From Narthecium ossifragum (taxonomy: Eukaryota > Streptophyta > Magnoliopsida > Dioscoreales > Nartheciaceae): 64,000 nt of DNA. Positions 42,514 to 53,867 of this stretch are shown piece after piece. The stretch spans positions 19,167,271-19,231,270 of the forward strand of contig OY986972.1 of the NCBI GenBank assembly GCA_963920575.1. Reading direction: 5' to 3'. The position numbers and the translations under genes are program-made. Numbering within the stretch: the first letter of the stretch is position 1; each line of letters opens with the position of its first letter. The notes under the pieces are model-generated. The model searched no databases. It was not told the origin of the DNA and worked only from the letters and a program-made list of their open reading frames with translations.

Positions 42514-43673
42514 GCTTTTCGGGTTCCACGGGAGGCGGGACGGAGAACCACAGGATCCTCTCCTGGGTCTTCAATTCAACTCTGGAGGGTAAACCAACTC
42601 CACTAGAGTTTGGAAAGAAGAGCAGCAATCTTGGGCTGGTCGTCGGACTAGTCACCACCGGTGTAGTGGTCTTGGTTGTGATCTCAGCCTTGTTACTTTT
42701 CGTCCGATGGAGGAGAAAGCGAGGAATCAGAGAATCTGATCATGAGGCCATTGATTTCGACTTTGAGAAGGGAAGAGGACCGAGGAGTTTTCGTTACAGG
42801 CAACTCGCCAGCGCTACCAACAACTTTGCAGAAGAAAGGAAGCTTGGCCAGGGAGGTTTTGGATCAGTGTACAGAGGTTTCTTGAGTGATTTGAATCTTG
42901 AGGTGGCCATCAAAAGAATCTCAAGGGAATCTAAACAAGGGAAGAAGGAGTACATCTCCGAGGTGACGGCCATCAGCCGGCTTCGGCACCGGAGTCTACT
43001 TCAGCTCGTCGGCTGGTGCCATGAACGCCAGGAATTCATGCTAGTGTATGAGCTCATGCCAAACGGAAGCCTCGACAGGCATCTCTACAACCCGGCAAGC
43101 TCACTCCCTTGGCCAGTGCGATACAAGATCGCCATCGACCTCGCCAGTGCACTGTTCTATCTACATGAGGAGGGTGACCAATGTGTGTTGCATAGAGACA
43201 TCAAGCCGAGCAATGTGATGCTAGACTCTAAATTCAATGCCAAACTCGGGGATTTCGGCCTGGCAAGGCTCATTGATCGCGACCAGGAATCGCAAACGAC
43301 TACCCTCGCTGGAACTCTGCCATACTTGGCACCGGAATGCTTCGCCACCAGAAAGGCGAGCAAAGAGTCTGATGTCTATAACTATGGCATTGTTGCACTT
43401 GAGATTGCATGTGGGAGGCGGCCTGTGGATACTTTGGCGGAGGAGAGCCAGGTAAGGCTGGTGAACTGGGTTTGGGAGCTCTATGGACGAAAAGAGCTAA
43501 TGGAAGCTGCTGATGTGAGGTTGGACATGGATTTCCATGAAGAGCAGATGGAAAGGTTGATGGTGGTCGGCTTAGCGTGTGCCCACCCGGATTGCGGACA
43601 CCGGCCAAGGATGAAACAAGTGATCAACATGCTAAACTTCGAAGCACCATTGCCGGAGATTCCATCGGAGGTG
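42514..43673 (+). pseudogene. L-type lectin receptor kinase, piece 2 (end of lectin, TM, kinase)
   Basis: Continues exactly at the base after the duplication: GFSGSTGG finishes the lectin domain, then a stalk, a transmembrane helix (VVGLVTTGVVVLVVISALLL, about residues 290-313 of the ancestral chain) and a complete Ser/Thr kinase. Motifs: glycine loop GQGGFGSV (about 361-368), VAIK lysine (about 383), HRDIKPSN (about 476), DFG (about 496) and APE (about 523). All catalytic residues are kept. The RD-type kinase and sequence fit the plant LecRK family. The open frame extends upstream into the 3' LTR from 42465 but has no ATG there. It ends at GTG (43671-43673), where the next retrotransposon supplies TGA. 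No stop or frameshift within the piece. Confidence 0.9.
43669..43673 (+). repeat. Target-site duplication, second element (left)
   Basis: AGGTG at 43669-43673 equals AGGTG at 48040-48044, a perfect 5-bp duplication around the element 43674-48039. Confidence 0.95.
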
Positions 43674-44066
43674 TGATGCGGACATCAGATCCAAATCAAT
43701 CCCAATTCCTTAACAGATGAGTCCAACCCGTTCATGTTTTAATTGTTGTTTAGTCAGAGTTGTTTTTGAGTTAGTTTTGCTTATTTAGCATTGAGTCATT
43801 TTACTATTGTGATCGAGTTTAGGTGTTATTCGAGTTTGAGTCTATTTGTACTTAGTTGGTTGAGTCGGTTCCCTTCTCCTATAAAAGGGAAACCCTAGGT
43901 TCTGTTTTGGGATATTGATGATTAATGATAAAAGCTGCTGATTGCTGCCTCCTTCTTGTCTTCTTCCTCATCTTCTCCTAGCTTCTTCTCTCCCTCTCAA
44001 AGCTTCTTCTCTCTTTCTTAAAGCTTCACCTCTCTTTCTCCTCTTCTTCTGATGTGTCCTACATCA
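43674..44066 (+). mobile_element. 5' LTR of non-autonomous Gag/IN-remnant element
   Basis: 393 bp, TGATGCGG...CCTACATCA, with TATA (CTATAAAAGG) at about 43879. By eye it differs from the 3' LTR at 7 positions (1.8%). Its first three bases, TGA, are in frame with the receptor kinase and end that ORF. Confidence 0.95.
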
Positions 44067-45716
44067 ACTTTGGTATCAGAGCGAGGTTGCCTATGTTTCT
44101 ACTTGGCAATCGGTCCCTCTCAATGAACCTCTCCATCAACCATTCTCCAAGTCTTCTTTACCATCCACCCTTCCGTGAGTTTTTTTGGAACATTAGTCTT
44201 TAAAGAAAAAAAAAAACAAACAGCTTTCCCTGGTTTCAGTCAAAAAAAAAGAAAAAAAAGAAAAAAAAAAAGGGAATAAGAAGAAGAAGAAAAGAAACCC
44301 GGAAGCTGCCACTGTTCTCCTTCTCCTCCCCTTTTTCTCTATCTTTTTCCCTTGTTTCTCCTTTCCCTCGTTCCTCTCATTTTCTTTGATCTGTTTTGTT
44401 TCCCTTTCCCCGGTCTTCTCCATCTCCGGCAGTGATCAGCACTACGACTACCGCCGCCTCCAACGCTTCAGATCTCCATCGCTATCCGACTCCACCTTCG
44501 GCTTTGTTCGCCGCCGTTCATCTTCGCCGACGCCTGATTTCGCCACTGCCCCCCCGTTTCATCACTCCTGCTAGCCGCCGTCCATCTTCATCATCACTGT
44601 AGCACCACGCTTCCACCGTCGTTGTCTTGCATCGTCCGTTGCTGCCGTCATCGCCGACTGCCACCGCCATCGCCATCCCTAGCCGCCGTGGTCCCCGCGA
44701 TCTCCGAGTCGCCGACCGCAACCACCACCATCGCTATCACCAGCCGCCGTGGTCCCTGCGATCTTCGCGTCGCCAACCGCCGCCACCGCGATCTCCGTGA
44801 TCACTGCGATTTCTGCGAGCTTCGCGATCACCGCGATCTCCGCGAGCCGCTCCGCTCGTTCAAGCGATCTTGATCTACCTGGCTCAATTGGATCCAACTG
44901 ATTTGATCAGATCCGATCTAATTTGACCCGATCAAGTCAGCAATCTAGCCATCAGAGTGGAAAAGATCTGATCCTATAAGTCAGCAATTCAGATCTCGTC
45001 TGACCTGAACCGATTGGGTTATCCAGACCAGATCCGGGCAACCTTACATCTGATCAGGCCCGATCAGATCCGGACCGCCCAGCCCGATCTGCAGGCCTTG
45101 ATCCAGGCCAAGGCAGTCTCAAAGCAAATCAAAACAGACCGGACCAACTCAGGCTCACTCCAGGATCAGAAACAGCCCAGCCCAATCTACAGGGCATGAC
45201 TTAGCACAGGACAGACACAAGCCCATAACAGAGTGGATTCAGACCACATTCAGATTGACTTAGCCCATTCAGGACACACGGATCCAATCCAAGTGAATTA
45301 GAGGTCAGGCTATTTTCATTGCTTTCAGATCTATTCTACTTATTTAAAATTACATCCATTACTCTTAATGTGTGGGCTACCTACCCTTTGAAGTACCTAC
45401 TCTTTGAGAGCATTGATCCAAAACCAAAGTAAAGCAAGGCCTAAACACCTTAGTTCTACACTGTCTCATATATATTTGTGTGACACTTTTGAACTCCTAA
45501 TACTATTGGCTTGCAACACTGCATAACTTTCAATTCGGATTCATTTTGCCAAGATAATCTTCACCTTATATTCAATTTTATTGCTGAAATTATTTTTGGT
45601 GATCTCTGTTATCATTTTCATGCATATTTGATGTTATTACGAGTTTGATATCCTAGCATTATAGGCTCATTTCATCACATGCATTTCATTGCATACACAT
45701 TTAGAGCTATTGTGTC
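44067..45716 (+). other. Leader region of the non-autonomous element
   Basis: The primer-binding site TGGTATCAGAGCGAGG is at 44071. Then come A-rich and CT-rich low-complexity stretches, and at 44430-44880 a GC-rich zone with imperfect repeats of CCGCCGTGGTCCC and GCGATCTCCG. It ends before the ORF at 45717. Frames on both strands in the GC-rich zone look like composition artefacts. Confidence 0.6.
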
Positions 45717-47468
45717 ATGTCTTCTTCAAAATCCCAATTTGATGTGAACCCAACCATGGAAACCTTAATGAAGGCTATTCGAGAGTTGCAAACAAGTGTT
45801 CAAGACTTGACTCAAAAGGGTGATCGAATCAACACTAGATTAGATCGAGTTGCGAAGGGACATAGCAAGCAAGAAGGTTGTGCCTTCCGTATTGATTTAG
45901 GATGTCAAGAGTATGCTCAAGGACGATATTTACAAAACGATTCCGTTCCAAGCCGCCCTTACATCTCCCAACAGTGTAAGCCTAGGCAATGTTGTGATTT
46001 TAATGAGCAGGTGAGGTTAGGTTTCCCAATCGAGGCCCCTACCTTTGATGGTTGTCGTGACCCTCGGATTTTTACTGATCGGTTGCATGAAATGGAACAT
46101 TTTTTTGAGTTGATTAACCTATCTAATGACAGAAAGGTTATGTTTGCTCGTATAAAGCTCATAGGACATGCAAAGCGCTTTTGGGATGATACTGAACGAC
46201 TCCTACATAGGAAGTATCAACCACCAATAACCCATTGGGAAGAAATGAAACTAAGGCTCAAAGAAAAATACTTACCTGAAAGTTTCCAACCTTTAGGAAC
46301 TAGATCACATTTGGGCTCCACGTCACCCAAAACCCCTCCCACTACTGGCTTAGGTCGGAAATACAAAAGCCTACTCGAGGCCCCCCCTAAACAAAACTCT
46401 CGAATTCAATGCTATAAATGCCACTGCTTTGGTCATGCCACAACCAACTGCATGCAAAGCATTAAAGAACTAATCTACAGGCCTAATCTCGATGACATCA
46501 ATGATATCGATGATGAGTGTGAGGAGAATCCTAACATTTATAACAGTATTTGCCTCTCCCCACTAACATCTGAATCTCAGGAGACTGAATCTAATTGCCT
46601 TACGGATGTGGTTACATGTGATGTTTCACAACCCCTAGAAGTTGATGTGAGCAAGGAAAATGATGAGTTTAGAGATGAGAGTCATCATATCATCATTCCA
46701 TTTAAGGTTGACAATATTGTGATAGCAGAAATCTATCGCCTTCCACAACCTGTTAAATTGTTTGATCTTCCAAAAGCTAGCTTGTGTGATTGGAATGTTT
46801 GTTTCATGACGTATTTCTGGAGGACTATTTGGCATTTACTTGGTACGAACTGCAAGTTTTCTAATGCCAATGTGAACAACCAACTAGAAATTGTGGTTTC
46901 AAATCTTGGTAATTTTCTAAGATTTCTTATGGGTGACAGTCCACATATTTGGGATTCTATGCTTCTCCTGCATCAGTTTGCATGTTGCATCATAATTAGT
47001 AGGTTTATCGGGATGTGTCTATCAGAAGTCATGCATGGTTGCAATATTAGAAAACATCTCGATCTCATATCTAGGAATTTCTCTTTTCATGCATGTACAC
47101 ATTACATTCATAATTTGCATTCAGAGATCAGTAAGAATACTCACTCAAATAACCTTGAATATGAGTTGCAGAATAATTCTCATGGGCATTTGAATGAATT
47201 TCAAATTGGAAATTATGTGATGAGATTGCAGGATTATAGTATTCGGCCATCTAAAGTGTTGCATGATACTAGAATATATTCCTTCGATTTCTTCATCTTG
47301 CTATATTACAATCTAAGCCCTACAAACGCTTTAGCATGTCTCCTTGATCTCATTGTTTATCGGATCTCATCCTTTACCCTTGACGATCCCTTTATTGAGC
47401 CACCACTTAAGCCACCACTTGAGCATGTACCTCATCCTACATCCTTGCCTCTTCCACCCACAAAATAA
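45717..47468 (+). CDS. Gag fused to an inactive integrase remnant
   Basis: The 583-codon open frame starts MSSSKSQFDVNPTMETLMKA. A capsid-like part (EAPTFDGCRDPRIFTDRLHEM; LKEKYLPESF) is followed by a zinc knuckle CYKCHCFGHATTNC (46410-46451). Protease, reverse transcriptase and RNase H are missing. After an acidic linker the frame reads FWRTIWHLLGTNCKFSNANV, GNFLRFLMGDSPHIWDSMLL and NEFQIGNYVM, which aligns to the integrase C-terminal part of gypsy pol (FWRCLWRLSNTKLAFSSAYH; GDLLRCLVGDHLKSWDQKLF; EFDVGDFVW), but the HPQTDGQTE catalytic stretch is gone. The element must depend on enzymes from a partner. That the frame stays open without catalytic residues is unusual. The GTG-like context upstream does not matter; ATG 45717 is used. 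Confidence 0.7.
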   Translation: MSSSKSQFDVNPTMETLMKAIRELQTSVQDLTQKGDRINTRLDRVAKGHSKQEGCAFRIDLGCQEYAQGRYLQNDSVPSRPYISQQCKPRQCCDFNEQVRLGFPIEAPTFDGCRDPRIFTDRLHEMEHFFELINLSNDRKVMFARIKLIGHAKRFWDDTERLLHRKYQPPITHWEEMKLRLKEKYLPESFQPLGTRSHLGSTSPKTPPTTGLGRKYKSLLEAPPKQNSRIQCYKCHCFGHATTNCMQSIKELIYRPNLDDINDIDDECEENPNIYNSICLSPLTSESQETESNCLTDVVTCDVSQPLEVDVSKENDEFRDESHHIIIPFKVDNIVIAEIYRLPQPVKLFDLPKASLCDWNVCFMTYFWRTIWHLLGTNCKFSNANVNNQLEIVVSNLGNFLRFLMGDSPHIWDSMLLLHQFACCIIISRFIGMCLSEVMHGCNIRKHLDLISRNFSFHACTHYIHNLHSEISKNTHSNNLEYELQNNSHGHLNEFQIGNYVMRLQDYSIRPSKVLHDTRIYSFDFFILLYYNLSPTNALACLLDLIVYRISSFTLDDPFIEPPLKPPLEHVPHPTSLPLPPTK

Positions 47469-47646
47469 GAATATTTTGATGCAATTTTGAATAATTGGAT
47501 AGTTTCTATTAGTGGTGAGTATAGTCAGATCTTTGGTTTCTTGGAGTGGATTCAGTTTTTGCAGGTCGACTCAGACTTCTAGAGCACTATCAGACCCATG
47601 TTACATCATACTCGACGGAGTCGAGTTCTTTTCACCCCAGGGGAGT

Positions 47647-48039
47647 TGATGCGGACATCAGATCCAAATCAATCCCAATTCCTTAACAGATGAGTCCAAC
47701 CCGTTCATGTTTTAATTGTTGTTTAATCAGAGTTGTTTTTGAGTTAGTTTTGCTTATTTAGCATTGAGTCATTTTACTATTGTGATCGAGTTTAGGTGTT
47801 ATTCGAGTTTGAGTCTATTTGTACTTAGTTGGTTGAGTCGGTTCCCTTCTCCTATAAAAGGGAAACCCTAGGTTCTGTTTTGGGATATTGATGATTAATG
47901 ATGAAAACTGCTGATTGCTGCCTCCTTCTTGTATTCTTCCTCCTCTTCTCCTAGCTTCTTCTCTCCCTCTCAAAGCTTCTTCTCTCTTTCTTAAAGCTTC
48001 ACCTCTCTTTCTCCTTTTCTTCTGATGTATCCTACATCA
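47647..48039 (+). mobile_element. 3' LTR of the non-autonomous element
   Basis: 393 bp, preceded by a purine-rich stretch (AGGGGAGT) and followed by AGGTG (48040-48044). The sequence 47469-47646 between ORF and LTR is short and non-coding. Confidence 0.95.
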
Positions 48040-48044
48040 AGGTG

Positions 48045-48290
48045 CCAGTCATGTTGTTTGGTCAAACAATGGATGAAAGTGGGCTTAAATACACATCAAC
48101 AACTGGGGCTTCTGGCAGTACTGCAACCCGTACCAACAACAGCTTTGATGCTGCATATAGCTCTTCCAAATCTTCCATCTCTCCTGGCTCATCTCCTTCT
48201 GCTGCTTTGTTGAAATCGAAAAATTCCGAATCTGGTGTCGAACTTGTAAAGAGGTCTAGTATCAAGTATTCCTCGTTCATCAATAATTAG
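48045..48290 (+). pseudogene. L-type lectin receptor kinase, piece 3 (C-terminal tail)
   Basis: After the duplication, the frame of the kinase piece continues (PVMLFGQTMDESGLKYTSTT, then a Ser/Thr-rich tail ending SSFINN) to TAG at 48288-48290: 81 codons plus stop. It follows the ...PEIPSEV end of piece 2 as the usual variable C-terminal tail of LecRKs. With piece 1 (748 bp) and piece 2 (1,160 bp) the total is 2,154 bp, or 718 codons including the stop, in one frame. The match of frame and duplication sequence shows the three pieces were one gene. Confidence 0.9.
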
Positions 48291-48902
48291 TCTTATTTTG
48301 AGTGTTTGTAATTTGAAAGGGGATTTCTGAATCTATTCTGTCTAAAGCCAGACACAGCTTGTTGGCTAGCTGTTGCAATTATTGAAATGAAACGAAAGAA
48401 TAGCAAATGAAGGTTCTTTGAAAAAATGAGTTGCTTGTCATGTTGTCTTTCACCTGTTTAAAAGTATCATTTGGCTTCAGATATATTATGGCCATCAAAG
48501 TTGACATCTAGCCTCGAAAACCAGTGGATACATGATCTAGTTTCTTATGGATACTACTTTATTAAAAATCAATATAGACTACGTTCCAAATAGCGTGCAA
48601 AATACTGTTTACAAACTTCTACTTCTGATTTTCTAGTCTTTCAGATTAAAAGAATAAGCCATTTGGTAATAATCTGTTTGAAACATTGAATCTCATCCAA
48701 CAATCCCGATCATCTGAATCTCAATATTGTATTAATGATTTGAACCGTGAGATTTGGACCGTCGGTAAGTTGGTATGATGATGTGAGATAAACAGAGCCT
48801 AGAAAAAGGGTTGAATCTGGCTCTTTGCGTTGACACGGTCAGCTTTAACTGCTGTAGTAGTATTATGGCATCCATAATGTCATCTGGTAACTAAACATTA
48901 GA
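48291..48902. other. 3' flank of the receptor kinase gene
   Basis: A/T-rich DNA, presumably the former 3' untranslated region and intergenic sequence. No gene recognised. Confidence 0.4.
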
Positions 48903-49576
48903 TTTTTGGGCTAATCTCAAATTTCACCCTAACTAAATCTCACATTTCACATTAAAGTCCTGAGATTATCATTTGTCTCCATTAAAACATAGGAGTTGTC
49001 TTTCTGTGCCATTAATTGCCTTAATAATGATTGAAATTCCAGCCAAAACTGTGAAAACGTTTTGGTTGATATATGACATTGTGAAGATTACTTGGTGAAA
49101 TGTAATATAACTGTGTGAAATGTGATATTAATGGTATATTTTGTAATAGATTGAATTTTTAAGCTAGTGAAATGTGAAATTTGTCATGTCTACAATATAA
49201 GGAAACTAAATCAACAAGCTGTCATTGAAGATGATTGAGTTGATAAGGATACTCCAATCAAAGATCAATGAGCTGAAAATGAAACTCCAATTAAATATCA
49301 AGGATTTGATAAGGACACTGCACCATTATGGAAAGATTAAATCTAATGGCAATTGTTTAGGATTTTGATTCTGATTATAATTATAATAATAGGTGAATGT
49401 ATTCATCTATATATGTACAAGAATGCATAGCTCTCGGTTAAGGAGAGTTCTCTAAAAAATTCCTCCGCTGCTCTCTTTCTTCATACAACCCTTGCTATAA
49501 AGTTGTGAAAGCACAAATAAAAGCCGTAGAATAGAAGAACTTAAGAAGAAAAGTATGCCCATGAGAACTTTCCATG

Positions 49577-50640
49577 TGTTAGTCAAAATAATGGCTAACC
49601 AATCAATGATTGACATGTCAGTGTAATAACTATGGCCGATAATCTTTCAAAGGCAATTGAACGATGGCATTCTAAGATAAACAAAAGATCATCGGCCAAA
49701 AAAAGAAAGTTATCATTTAAAGACAATGATCGTCCTCGCGAAAAGAAATCATCGGCCATGAACGATGATGATTTAAAGACATGAAAGATATCAGCTAAGG
49801 ACGATGAAGATAGATGCAAGAAGAAAATATTGACCAAGAAGGATGATGATACAACAACAAAACTCATCAATCAAACAGAACCTTCATCGACTATACCGTG
49901 ATATGAAGAAACAAGGAAACAACGGAGAATGTGGGACACACGGCTTATCGAGAGTGAAAGATGAAAAATAACAGAGAACGTGCTGAGCGGAAGGTAGCCA
50001 ACTGCTCTAGTACAAATAGTCTTCTTCCTTCGCTGTGTAATCTCTCTCCCAAAACAAACACACAGAGCCTGCGCGTCTGGATTTCTTACTTTCAGAATAT
50101 TTCATGTTCATGTATGTTAGTTTTATTCAATAAAATCATCATGTTTCTTTTACCTTTAGCCTTTCTCTTCTACATAATGTAATTTAGATTATTGTTCTTA
50201 GATGGATAATATAATATTAGATTTATGATGTTTTCTTCATCGTGTTCTTTAAAGCTTTCTTTACTGTTTTCTGTAGAGTAATTTAACTAATGAGTTTTCA
50301 TATCTTAATCTAGATTAAATTAAGCAATAAATTTAAATACATATCTTCTCTGATTTAAGTAATTTAGGATGATCTTTATTGCTTTTTAGATTAAATTAAT
50401 AGTTTTAGATAATTTCCTATTTACACTAGATTAAGTTAAGAATAACATAGGTTTAATCCTGAGAATTAACTTTATTAGATTATTTAATTACGTTCAATCC
50501 AGATTTCTGTTTAACTTGACACCTCTGTTCGAACATAGTTTGAAGGAGTTGAACTAAACCACAATCTCCTGATTCTTGAGTGTTACGTAATTTTGACCTT
50601 GATTATTTGACCGGACAACGGTTAAATTTTCACGTTAACA
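49577..50640 (+). mobile_element. Solo LTR (copy in unit 1)
   Basis: 1,064 bp, TGTTAGTC...GTTAACA, flanked by CCATG at 49572-49576 and 50641-50645. No internal region. The promoter-like AGTACAAATAGTC at about 50010 is AGTATAAATAGTC in the other copy. Family not determined; length and termini would fit copia. Confidence 0.8.
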
Positions 50641-51283
50641 CCATGTAATAGCACATGATGGATGGTGGTTATCACCTGTATGTGTGTTAGAAATATTCTA
50701 AGTGAGATCATGGGTTTCTATTAATCACGCGATTTGTTTTGTCTATGATTTAATAGCAAAGCATTTGACCCTCCTAAATGAAGATTAATACGGAAAATTT
50801 AAAAAATTATAGCGGTTGAATCCAATTGGATCAAAATATTAAATTCTCCCAGTGCTTAAACCCATAAGAGAGGATGATTAATCTAATCACATATTGTAAC
50901 ATGCTAGATAGCATTTGTACTATTCAATCGGAGACTGAAATAGAGCTCGCAGAAGCTCAAATTTTTGGGCTAATCTCAAATTTCACCCTAACTAAATCTC
51001 ACATTTCACATTAGAGTCCTGAGATTATCATTTGTCTCCATTAAAACATAGGAGTTGTCTTTCTGTGCCATTAATCGCCTTAATTATGATTGAAATTCCA
51101 GCCAAAACTGTGAAAACGTTTTGGTTGATATATGACAGTGTGAAGATTACTTGGTGAAATGTAATATAACTGATTGAAATGTGATATTAATGGTATATTT
51201 TGTAATAGATTGAATTTTTAAGCTAGTGAAATGTGAAATTTGGCATGTCTACAATATAAGGAAACTAAATCAACAGCAACCTG

Positions 51284-51763
51284 TCATTGAAGATGATTGA
51301 GTTGATAAGGATACTCCAATCAAAGATCAATGAGCTGAAAATGAAACTCCAATTAAATATCAAGTATTTGATAAGGACACCGCACCATTATGGAAAGATT
51401 AGATTTGATGGCAATTGTTTAGGATTTTGATTCTGATTATAATTGTAATAATGGGTGAATGTATTCATCTATATATGTACAAGAATGCATAGCTCTCATT
51501 TAAGGAGAGTTCTCTAAAAAAATTCATTGAAGATGATTCAGTTGATAAGGAAACTCCAATCAAAGATCAATGAGCTGAAAATGAAACTCCAATTAAATAT
51601 CAAGGATTTGATAAGGACACTGCACCATTATGGAAAGATTAGATTTAATGGCAATTGTTTAGGATTTTGATTCTGATTATAATTGTAATAATGGGTGAAT
51701 GTATTCATCTATATATGTACAAGAATGCATAGGTCTCATTTAAGGAGAGTTCTCTAAAAAAAT
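51284..51763. repeat. 240-bp tandem duplication within unit 2
   Basis: CATTGAAGATGATT starts at 51284 and again at 51524. The intervening 240 bp (through TCTAAAAAAAT) is repeated almost exactly. Unit 1 has it once (about 49225-49465). Confidence 0.8.
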
Positions 51764-51879
51764 GCCTCTGCTACTCTCTTTCTTGATACAAACCTTGATA
51801 TAAAGTTGTGAGAGCACCAATAAAAGCCGTAGAATAGAAGAACTTAAGAACAAAAGTATGCCCATGAGAACTTTCCATG

Positions 51880-52943
51880 TGTTAGTCAAAATAATGAATA
51901 ACCAATCAATGATTGACATGTCAGTGTAATAACTATGGCCGATAACCTTTCAAAGGCAATTGAACGATGGCATTCTAAGATAAACAAAAGATCATCGGCC
52001 AAAAAATGAAAGTTATCATTTAAAGACAATGATCTTCCTCGCAAAAAGAAATCATCGGCCATGAACGATGATGATTTAAAGACAGGAAAGATATCAGCTA
52101 AGGACGATGAAGATAGATGCAAGAAGAAGATATCGACCAAGAAGGATGATCATACAACAACAAAACTCATCAACCAAACAGAACCTTCATCGACTATACC
52201 GTGATATGAAGAAACAAGGAAACAACGGAGAATGTGGGACACGCGGCTTATCAAGAGTGAAAGATGGAAAATAACAGAGAACGTGCTGAGCGGAAGTTAG
52301 CCAATTGCTCTAGTATAAATAGTCTTCTTCTTTTACTGTGTAATCTCTCTCACAAAACAAACACATAGAGCATGCGCGCCTGGATTTCTTACTTTCAGTA
52401 TGTTTCCTGTTCATGTATGCTAGTTTTATTCAATAAAATCATCATGTTTCTTCTACGTTTAGCCTTTCTCTTCTACATAATGTAGTTTAGATTGTTGTTC
52501 TTAGATGGATACTATAATATTAGATTTATGATGTTTTCTTCATCGTGTTCTTTAAAGCTTTCTTTACTGTTTTCTGTAGAGTAATTTAACTAATGAGTTT
52601 TCATATCTTAATCTAGATTAAATTAAGCAATAGATTTAAATACATATCTTCTCTGATTTAAGTAATTTAGGATGATCTTTATTGCTTTTTAGATTAAATT
52701 AATAGTTTTAGATAATTTCCTATTTACACTAGATTATGTTAAGAATAACTTAGGTTTAATCCCGATAATTAACTTTATTAGATTATTTAATTAGGATCAA
52801 TCCAGATTTCTGTTTAACTTGACACCTCTGTTCGAACATAGTTTGAAGGAGTTGGATTAAACCACAATCTCCTGATTCTTGAGTGTTAGGTAATTTTGAC
52901 CTTGATTATTTGACCGGTTAACGGTTAAATTTCCACACTAACA
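51880..52943 (+). mobile_element. Solo LTR (copy in unit 2)
   Basis: 1,064 bp, same termini (TGTTAG...CTAACA), flanked by CCATG at 51875-51879 and 52944-52948. It carries an intact TATA-like ATAAATAG at about 52315. Confidence 0.8.
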
Positions 52944-53261
52944 CCATGTAATAGCACAGGATGGATGGTGGTTATCACATGTATGTGTGTTAGAAATATT
53001 CTAAGTGAGATCATGGGTTTCTATTAATCACGTGATTTGTTTTGTCTATGATTTAATTGCAAAGCATTTGACCCTCCTAAATAAAGATTAATACGGAAAA
53101 TTTAAAAAATTATAGCGGTTGAATCCAATTGGATCAAAGTATTAAATTCTCCTAATGCTTAAGCCCATAACAGAGGATGATTAATCTAATCACATATTGT
53201 AACATGCTAGATAGCATTTGTACTATTCAATCGAGGACAGAAATAGAGCTCGCAGAAGCAA

Positions 53262-53867
53262 ATGTGTCAAATGAAAAGACTGGATTTCCATGCCTTTCTA
53301 ACATTTACGTTAGACTTTATAATTTTCTAATCTAGGTTGATTTCGTTGGAAGCTGGTCAGAAGCACAAACCGAACTCCGTAGAGATCATTTAAAACATGA
53401 AAAGGGGAAGGGGAAAAAAAATCCTGGCCAATTCATGCACCCATGAATCAAAGAACACATCTTGGCTATGATACATCAATCTCGCGTGACATGAGAAAAG
53501 AAGTTGAAGGAGACGAAGCTTGTGAGATAAAGGAGGTTGAGGAATAAGCTGCATAATTACAATTATTATCGGAAACCACACTCCTCCCACTGGGAACCGA
53601 AGACGAAGTGTTTATGTACACCAGAAAAATCGTTTCTTTTGTATGCAAGTAAATCATAGGAATGCAGAAGGATATCGTTTACAATGGCTTCAACACGCGA
53701 AAGAATTGTATTGGCGAAAATGCAACCACGAACGGAAACCCTAATGTTATTAATGAAAAGAGAAGCAAGACATAGGGCGGAATAGGGGCTGGTACTCCAG
53801 CCATCAGAGCAGCTTCTAGAAGGCTTTGGGCGGCACAGTCCGCGAAACGGAATTCTGATACCAAGTT
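53262..53867 (-). mobile_element. Possible remnant of internal region of minus-strand LTR element
   Basis: On minus, the bases next to the LTR at 53868 are ACT followed by TGGTATCAGAATTCC, a primer-binding site in the right place. The rest down to about 53262 has no gag or pol similarity that I can see, and no second LTR is found, so only a stub remains. Confidence 0.4.

Larger units (their letters stand above)
48903..53261. repeat. Direct duplication of about 2.1-2.3 kb
   Basis: Unit 1 (48903-50961) and unit 2 (50962-53261) are collinear and highly similar, from TTTTTGGGCTAATCTC to GAGCTCGCAGAAGC. Unit 2 is longer because of an extra 240-bp copy. Each unit contains the same solo LTR with the same CCATG duplication, so the LTR was present before the duplication. 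No gene is recognised. The minus frames 49595-49870 and 51886-52140 are LTR sequence. Confidence 0.8.

Noticed and set aside
48045..48290. Separate small Ser-rich gene
   Set aside because: The frame and the AGGTG duplication show it is the C-terminal tail of the interrupted receptor kinase.
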